Origin: Enorma phocaeensis
GTDB taxonomy: Bacteria; Actinomycetota; Coriobacteriia; Coriobacteriales; Coriobacteriaceae
Direction of reading: 5' to 3'
DNA length: 64,000 nt
NCBI RefSeq assembly: GCF_900186505.1
Contig: NZ_LT891970.1
Span: 168,450-232,449 of the forward strand
The translations under genes were made by a program, and so were the position numbers. Below the pieces are notes generated by a model that was not told where the DNA came from, ran no database searches, and saw only the letters and a program-made list of their open reading frames with translations. Shown here piece by piece: positions 59,322 to 64,000 of this stretch (position 1 is the stretch's first letter; each line of letters begins with the position of its first letter).

Positions 59322-59457
59322 CTGATGTCCTTTCCGCGAGACGAGACGAGATTGAACCGCCTTTCGTTCGCACCGAGCAACCAGCGGCGAGAAGCCCGCG
59401 CGCGATCTAGATGGAAATCGCCGGCTCGTCGAAGTCGGGCTTACATAAGGCGAGCGC

Positions 59458-59718
59458 TTACCTAATCGCGCGGGACCATATCGCGAACAGCACAAAAACG
59501 ATGAGCACCAGTAGGAAGATGACCACGCGCCGGCAGGCGGATGTCTTGTAGACGATGAAGTTGCCGTACTTGTCCCGATCGATGAGCTTGTCATGGGTTT
59601 TAAGCCACCAAAGATCCTTCTCGAACTCCTTGTACATGATGGAGCCGTAGCGATAGGGGTTGTCGATCTCGACCTCGACTATCTCCCCGGTGTTCGGGTC
59701 TTTGGTCTTGAGCTTCAT
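59458..59718 (-). CDS. Small membrane protein, tandem copy 1
   Basis: An 86-residue paralogue of the next gene downstream: MKLKTKDPNTGEIVEVEIDN, PYRYGSIMYKEFEKDLWWL, RDKYGNFIVYKTSACRR, then a membrane helix (VVIFLLVLIVFVLFAIW). The upstream flanks of both copies are also alike (GGAAGGACATC before ATG), so the duplication included the ribosome site. Confidence 0.7.
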   Translation of the reverse strand: MKLKTKDPNTGEIVEVEIDNPYRYGSIMYKEFEKDLWWLKTHDKLIDRDKYGNFIVYKTSACRRVVIFLLVLIVFVLFAIWSRAIR

Positions 59719-59805
59719 CGGATGTCCTTCCCGCGAGACGGCACGAGATCCAGATGCGAAGGCGTCTCCCCCGGCGCTATTCTACAACCGTCTCCATAGG
59801 CCGCT

Positions 59806-60204
59806 CTACGCCCCGCCGACGTACCTGATCGGGTTCTGCCCGCGGAACAGATCCGTGACGGCCCGGCCCCTGTAGTGCTCGCGCAGCTCATCGCTGGCGA
59901 GGTTGCCCACGAACTCCACGCGCCCTTCGCTCGGTACAAAGCCATCGTCGCGCCGCATGACCTCGCCGGCATAGAACCAGCCCGCGACACGATAGACCTC
60001 GACGATGCGGCCGTCATGGACGCCCAGGACGAGTCGAACGTTGCGCACGCGGTCAAGGCTGATGGCCCATTCGCCGCGCACCCGCTCGTACAGCTCGTAG
60101 CGAGAAGCCAGCAGCGAGGGATCTACATTGGCGATCTTGATGAGGACCGCCGGTTCATCGAAGTCGGATTCGCGAAGTTGGTCCTCGTGATCATAGCTTG
60201 GCAT
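59806..60204 (-). CDS. Conserved hypothetical protein ending in NPIRYV
   Basis: A 132-residue protein. The pattern YELYERVRGEWAISLDRVRN, VLGVHDGRIVEVYRVAGWFY, VEFVGNLASDELREHYRGRA and terminal FRGQNPIRYV recurs in small proteins, and as a C-terminal domain of some GIY-YIG or restriction-associated proteins. No function is known to me. It lies on the same strand as the DUF262/HNH gene upstream and may belong to the same accessory unit. Confidence 0.65.
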   Translation of the reverse strand: MPSYDHEDQLRESDFDEPAVLIKIANVDPSLLASRYELYERVRGEWAISLDRVRNVRLVLGVHDGRIVEVYRVAGWFYAGEVMRRDDGFVPSEGRVEFVGNLASDELREHYRGRAVTDLFRGQNPIRYVGGA

Positions 60205-60475
60205 GGTTAATCCCCCCTAGAATCGCTCATTAACGCGCCCATCATTATCGCGCATCTCCGTCAGCCATTTCACGCCCACTCGGCGTGAACAGCAGAAGCC
60301 AGCCGTTACCGCTTCATGCTATGGCGGTCTTATTACGACACTACGAGAGCAATACAGCGTACTCGGTAATGTTGCTGGCCTCAAAGCAGCTTCTCCCTGG
60401 TTCGGAAGGGGTGGGCTTGCTGCATCTAGAACACATAGCGCATCGCTCTTCTGCGCCTGTTGGGCGTACGCAAGA

Positions 60476-62299
60476 TCAGCATAGAGCATGTCCAAACGCC
60501 GTCAGCGTTTCGTCAGACGCCCTGTCGGGCACCTCCTTGCCCATGGCGCCCTCGATCGCATCGAGCAGCTTCTTGGCTCGACGCAGGAAGAACGTATCGA
60601 AGTCATCCGCGGCAAGCGCATCGTAGTCCACGAGGTGGGACTCCACGCGCCTGCGGAGCTCGTCGCCATCGACCTGCTCGTCCTTCATGATCTTCGGGAG
60701 GTACTTCGAGGGCGCAACGCCCCCGATCTCCCGGTTCGTGCGTGCGATGAGCGGGGTCTTGTTCACGATGGAGTTCCACTTCGCCCGTTCGAGCCCCGTC
60801 CTCTCGCAGTACGCGCGCGGGAAGATGTGATGGATGTCCGGCGGGGTCTCCATCGACTTCACCATGGTCATCGGCGCACCGTCGACGAAGTCGAGGCAGT
60901 TTTCGCGGAACACGAGGGCCATGACGCCCTTGTAGGCGGCGCTGTTTCTGGTCTGAAGGCCCAGCAGGCGCGTGGACTGGAAGTAGGCGGCGTTCACGGT
61001 GCGCATCGCGGACTCCTTGCCCTCGATCTCCGCCACCAGGTCCTCGATGTCGTTGGCGTAGCGCGTCTCGTTGGCGCCACCGTACATCTCCCCGAAGATC
61101 CCGCACCACAGCCACCGGCGGAGGATCGCCTTTACCGGCTGCCGGTCGAACGTCTTGCGCCCGATGTAGGCGCAGGTGGCTGCGAGCGGGATGAGCTGCG
61201 TTGTGTACGGGAGGTCTCGCATGCGGAAGACGCACTCGCCGATGAGCAGATCACGGGCCATGTCGAACCCGTCCAACAGCGCGTCCACGTTGGCGACGTA
61301 GTCCTCGTAGCGCAGCGCCAGGACGTCCTTCTTCTTGCAGCTCGTGCTGCCCTTGGTACCGGCGCGCTTTGAGCGATATGTCGTGTAGAGCGTCATGGAG
61401 GTCAGAAACGTAGTCTCGTCGACGCCCTGCATGAGATCCGTTCTGATGTCCTTGCCTTCGGCGCAGATGCGCGGGCGCACGACCTTGTTCCAATTGCCGC
61501 GCAAGTCGAAGTCGTAGGTGGCAAAGGCTGCCGTCACGAGCTCGAACACGGTAAGGGAGACACCTCCCGTGTTCACGTTCTCGAAGACCTTGCAGACCGC
61601 CTCGCGGGGCGTCGTCTTGTCCAGGGTGATGACCGGGATCACGTACCCGGTCATCGTGTCGAGGATCTCATCCTCGAACCTGTCCCAAAGCTCGTCCTCC
61701 TCGGACCCTATGCCGTAGCGCTTGAGGTACTCCTTGTACCATTTCGAGCGCTCGGAGCCGTCGAACACAAGGTTGGCGGGAAACATGAGCTCCTCGATCT
61801 CGCGCTCACGACTCGTGAGGTCGAGGACGATCTTGCGGCCGATGTCCTCGGTGACGATGCGCTTATCCGATATGGAGACGACCGCATCCTCGCGGTCTTC
61901 CTCCGGATCGAGACATTTGCGCATATCAAGGTAGTAGAAGCGACTGAGCTTCTGGCCGCGCTCGTTCGAGGTGCAGACGGGATCTTTTCCGAAAAGCGAG
62001 CAGTACAGCGAGGTGAGCCGCTGCTGGCCGTCGAGGACGAGGTAGTCGGGCTCGCGGGAAATGCCGTGCGTTCCCTCGAAGGCACGGTACTTCAGCCTAA
62101 CCTCGCCGCCTCCGCACTCGAGCCTCATGAGCGCGCCCATCGGATACCCCTGCGTCAAGCTCGCGATGATGTTCCTGATGCGCCCGTCATCCCACGTCCA
62201 GCTACGCTGGAACTCTGGGAGCTGATGCGTCCCCTTGCCAACCCCTTCGAGAAGCTCGCCGAGTGAGGTGTCATATGATTTGGGCGCTGCTGTAGCCAT
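60476..62299 (-). CDS. GmrSD-like DUF262/DUF1524 protein (restriction/defence candidate)
   Basis: A 607-residue single-chain protein. The N-terminal DUF262 domain has HQLPEFQRSWTWDDGRIRNI, the ParB-like nucleotide box YLVLDGQQRLTSLYCSLFG and FENVNTGGVSLTVFELV. The C-terminal HNH/DUF1524-type nuclease region has PDIHHIFPRAYCERTGLERA and NSIVNKTPLIARTNREIGG. GmrSD enzymes are NTP-dependent type IV nucleases that cut modified phage DNA. The overall arrangement is right, but which modification it sees cannot be inferred. Ribosome site GAAGGAG before ATG 62299. Confidence 0.85.
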   Translation of the reverse strand: MATAAPKSYDTSLGELLEGVGKGTHQLPEFQRSWTWDDGRIRNIIASLTQGYPMGALMRLECGGGEVRLKYRAFEGTHGISREPDYLVLDGQQRLTSLYCSLFGKDPVCTSNERGQKLSRFYYLDMRKCLDPEEDREDAVVSISDKRIVTEDIGRKIVLDLTSREREIEELMFPANLVFDGSERSKWYKEYLKRYGIGSEEDELWDRFEDEILDTMTGYVIPVITLDKTTPREAVCKVFENVNTGGVSLTVFELVTAAFATYDFDLRGNWNKVVRPRICAEGKDIRTDLMQGVDETTFLTSMTLYTTYRSKRAGTKGSTSCKKKDVLALRYEDYVANVDALLDGFDMARDLLIGECVFRMRDLPYTTQLIPLAATCAYIGRKTFDRQPVKAILRRWLWCGIFGEMYGGANETRYANDIEDLVAEIEGKESAMRTVNAAYFQSTRLLGLQTRNSAAYKGVMALVFRENCLDFVDGAPMTMVKSMETPPDIHHIFPRAYCERTGLERAKWNSIVNKTPLIARTNREIGGVAPSKYLPKIMKDEQVDGDELRRRVESHLVDYDALAADDFDTFFLRRAKKLLDAIEGAMGKEVPDRASDETLTAFGHALC

Positions 62300-62841
62300 A
62301 TTGGCTCCTTCGAGGTAAGAAAGATATGCAAGGACTGTATATTTGCCCCCGCCTTTTCCAAGCCTTCAGAAATGTCGCCGAACCGCGTCGTCTCAATCTT
62401 CAAAACCATTAACTCCTTGGCATTGTACCCCGTGCACACCATGCAGCGCGGTCTATTCAGGCGCGTCGAGCACGATACGAGCTTGTAGGCCTCGTTAGAA
62501 CGGCGGCGAAGTTCTTCGTGTGCGCAATCGGGTTACCCGAGTTTTTGAATCGTGGGCGCCGGCCCGACACGATGCAGACGGCTGCAGGGACATCAACCGC
62601 CGAGGAACGGACGTGCGAGACCTTCATGGAGACGACGCCATTGGCACACCCTTCAGGTTCTTCATGACGCTGCTTGGCAGATGACCCTACCGTCCCGTAA
62701 TATGGTCGGCTACCGGAACAAGAAAGCATGGTGTATCCATAGCAGCAAACTCGGCCTTGAAACTCGCTTGCGCTGGTTTGTCCGCACGGACAGGTAAGGT
62801 TCAGGTCGCAACAAGATAACGTCTCCCAACGGGGGCTCAGT
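62300..62841. other. Intergenic stretch with possible gene remnant
   Basis: No credible start-to-stop gene. A minus-strand frame (62457-62680) reads coherently for about 50 residues (NGVVSMKVSHVRSSAVDVPA, CIVSGRRPRFKNSGNPI) and may be the tail of a lost gene, but I recognise no family. Confidence 0.3.
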
Positions 62842-63330
62842 ATGGCATCTGACAAACTCGCCTGGATAGACTTTTATGCGTTCAGTCCAGGTGATGTGAA
62901 GTGGACCTTGGCGTGCGACCTGGTTTCCGGCCGCGTCTGCCTTACGAGCTTCGACGAGCGGGGCCTCAGGGAAATGAACAGGCGTCTGTCCTTCGTCAGG
63001 ACGGAACTGGACACGTACCAGGCTCTGCTTCTCGCCCGGCAGAGAATAATCGATAACGCGCAGTTCCATGTCGCGCACTTGGATGAGGCAACGCTCAGGC
63101 TCATCGAGAGCGAATACCCCTTCCACCGATTCCAGCGCCTTTTGAAACGCGTTTGCGCGCCGGGATACTACGCGATCGATGACTCGGGAAAGTCCTTCTC
63201 CTGCGGAACAGGAGAGGATTCCATGAGCTGCATTACCTGGGGAGTCGGCATCGCCAGCCCCGTTAAAGAGCTGTTCGCGTTAATCAAGAAGGCCTCCGGG
63301 CTCTCACGACACACGAAGTGGTGGCGCTGA
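62842..63330 (+). CDS. Hypothetical protein
   Basis: A 162-residue soluble protein that I cannot assign. It begins KLAWIDFYAFSPGDVKWTLA, has a central helical part (LREMNRRLSFVRTELDTYQA, RQRIIDNAQFHVAHLDEATL), and ends with IASPVKELFALIKKASGL. ATG 62842 lies eight bases after a GGGGG run that could serve as a ribosome site. The gene stands between the GmrSD-like gene and an IS110 element. Confidence 0.5.
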   Translation: MASDKLAWIDFYAFSPGDVKWTLACDLVSGRVCLTSFDERGLREMNRRLSFVRTELDTYQALLLARQRIIDNAQFHVAHLDEATLRLIESEYPFHRFQRLLKRVCAPGYYAIDDSGKSFSCGTGEDSMSCITWGVGIASPVKELFALIKKASGLSRHTKWWR

Positions 63331-63718
63331 AAGCTAGTCGGGGCATTCGCTCGTCCGAGATTCCCGTCGGTGAGGCGACAGGTCCCGTCACGCTCTCAGG
63401 TGCATCCCGGCACTAGATATCCCCATGGGGCACCCATTACAGTTTGAGAAGTAGTTAGCCCAATCGCTTAAGCCATCCGCTTAGACGGTCGGACTACGAT
63501 TGACATATGTCCCGAGGGACTGCCGATCGGGCGCCCGCGGACGGCCTTATGCCCCTGCCCCTTGAGGGCCCGGGGGGTGTTGCCGACGCGGGCGCCGCTG
63601 CTTCTGACGACTAATAGGAAACTGCCGGGCTCCTCCGACCAAAGAGCGCCACGGCCAGGTAATGTGGGTGTCGCGCGAGGCAGCATTCCGATCGACCGAC
63701 GATTGGAAGGATACCATC
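63331..63718 (+). other. Long non-coding leader of IS110 element (candidate bridge RNA region)
   Basis: These 388 bp precede the transposase and contain no gene. GTCC-CGAG-GGAC (63513-63524) and GC-rich pairings around 63553-63595 can form hairpins. IS110-group elements encode their bridge RNA in this position. The element's left terminus is not delimited here. Confidence 0.45.
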
Positions 63719-64000
63719 ATGCTGACCGAAGCCACCGCCTGCCCTGCCGTAATAGGCCTCGACGTCGGGAAGTTCTCCCATTGGGCGTGCCACGTGACCA
63801 GGCAGGGCGAGATCCTCGCCAGCGGCCCCGTGGCCAACACCGAGCATGACCTGGACAGCCTGTTCGCCCGAGTGGATGCAGGGACGCTGGTCGTCGTCGA
63901 CCAAGTGCGCAACATCGGGTCGCTGGCGATATCGAGGGCAAGGCTGGCCGGGCTGCCCGTCGCCTACCTGCCGGGAATCGCCGCCCACGGAGCTGCCAAG
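63719..64000 (+). CDS. IS110-family transposase, 5' part (runs off window)
   Basis: The first 94 codons are in frame to the window end. The start MLTEATACPAVIGLDVGKFS contains the DEDD first catalytic Asp (GLDVGK), followed by WACHVTRQGEILASGPVANT and the second acidic strand TLVVVDQVRN, then AGLPVAYLPG. This is the RuvC-like domain of IS110 recombinases, which use a bridge RNA to choose donor and target. The Tnp_20 (transposase_20) Ser domain would lie beyond the window. Ribosome site GGAAGGATACC. Confidence 0.85.
   Translation, partial: MLTEATACPAVIGLDVGKFSHWACHVTRQGEILASGPVANTEHDLDSLFARVDAGTLVVVDQVRNIGSLAISRARLAGLPVAYLPGIAAHGAAK

Noticed and set aside
62155..62442. Minus-strand open frame of 95 codons overlapping the start of the GmrSD-like gene.
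   Set aside because: Most of it lies out of frame over the conserved DUF262 N-terminus. The unique first part shows no family pattern and has no ribosome site.

Overview
The window is high-GC DNA that reads like a gut Coriobacteriia genome, most likely Collinsella or a close relative. The reasons are the GC-rich codon use, the actinobacterial order of the ribosomal genes (spc/alpha operon with secY-adk-map-infA), a three-in-one ECF transporter protein, and many small regulators typical of anaerobic gut actinobacteria. This placement is inference; no 16S rRNA gene or species marker is present. I saw no rRNA gene, tRNA gene or CRISPR array.

Positions 1-33000 are a patchwork of accessory and regulatory genes. 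It opens with the 3' part of a sensor kinase, a YjbR-type protein whose start codons lie in a tetranucleotide repeat, and a three-gene DUF4160-type cassette. A YafQ/RelB toxin-antitoxin pair follows. Next come two divergent ABC-2 exporter units controlled by a LytTR protein fused to a degenerate ABC ATPase, and then a TetR/methyltransferase pair with matching operators. Positions 9700-12170 hold a compact module: a DUF4143-type ATPase, a RelB-like/DUF6998 fusion, and a candidate yjdF riboswitch with a truncated yjdF. It is bounded on both sides by closely similar double palindromes. From 12.8 to 30 kb there are many XRE regulators, often fused to other domains (TPR, zinc ribbon, desulfoferrodoxin-like, membrane helices). 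With them sit Fic, a broken hipA and an intact hipBA, a fused arsenate reductase-ArsR, a LytTR/DUF3021 pair, a CorA-type transporter and several decaying genes. A GntR-controlled ABC exporter (30.2-32.4 kb) closes this part.

Positions 33000-55000 are mainly core genome: tyrS, a DUF6056 membrane protein, a class A penicillin-binding protein, argR, a glycosyltransferase, truA, the EcfA-EcfA-EcfT fusion, and then rplQ-rpoA-rpsD-rpsK-rpsM-rpmJ-infA-map-adk-secY-rplO-rpmD-rpsE-rplR-rplF-rpsH-rpsN-rplE, all on the minus strand. The ribosomal run stops at rplE. The genes that normally precede it (rplX, rplN and so on) are absent, and unrelated intergenic and accessory DNA starts there. An AT-rich island with recurring TCGTA words lies between the penicillin-binding protein gene and argR.

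Positions 55000-64000 are accessory again: a TetR regulator divergent from a short-chain dehydrogenase, an RlaP-type nucleotidyltransferase with an unassigned N-terminal half, a frameshifted gene, a tandem pair of small membrane proteins, a GmrSD-like DUF262/HNH protein that is a defence candidate, and the 5' end of an IS110-family transposase with a long non-coding leader that runs off the window.
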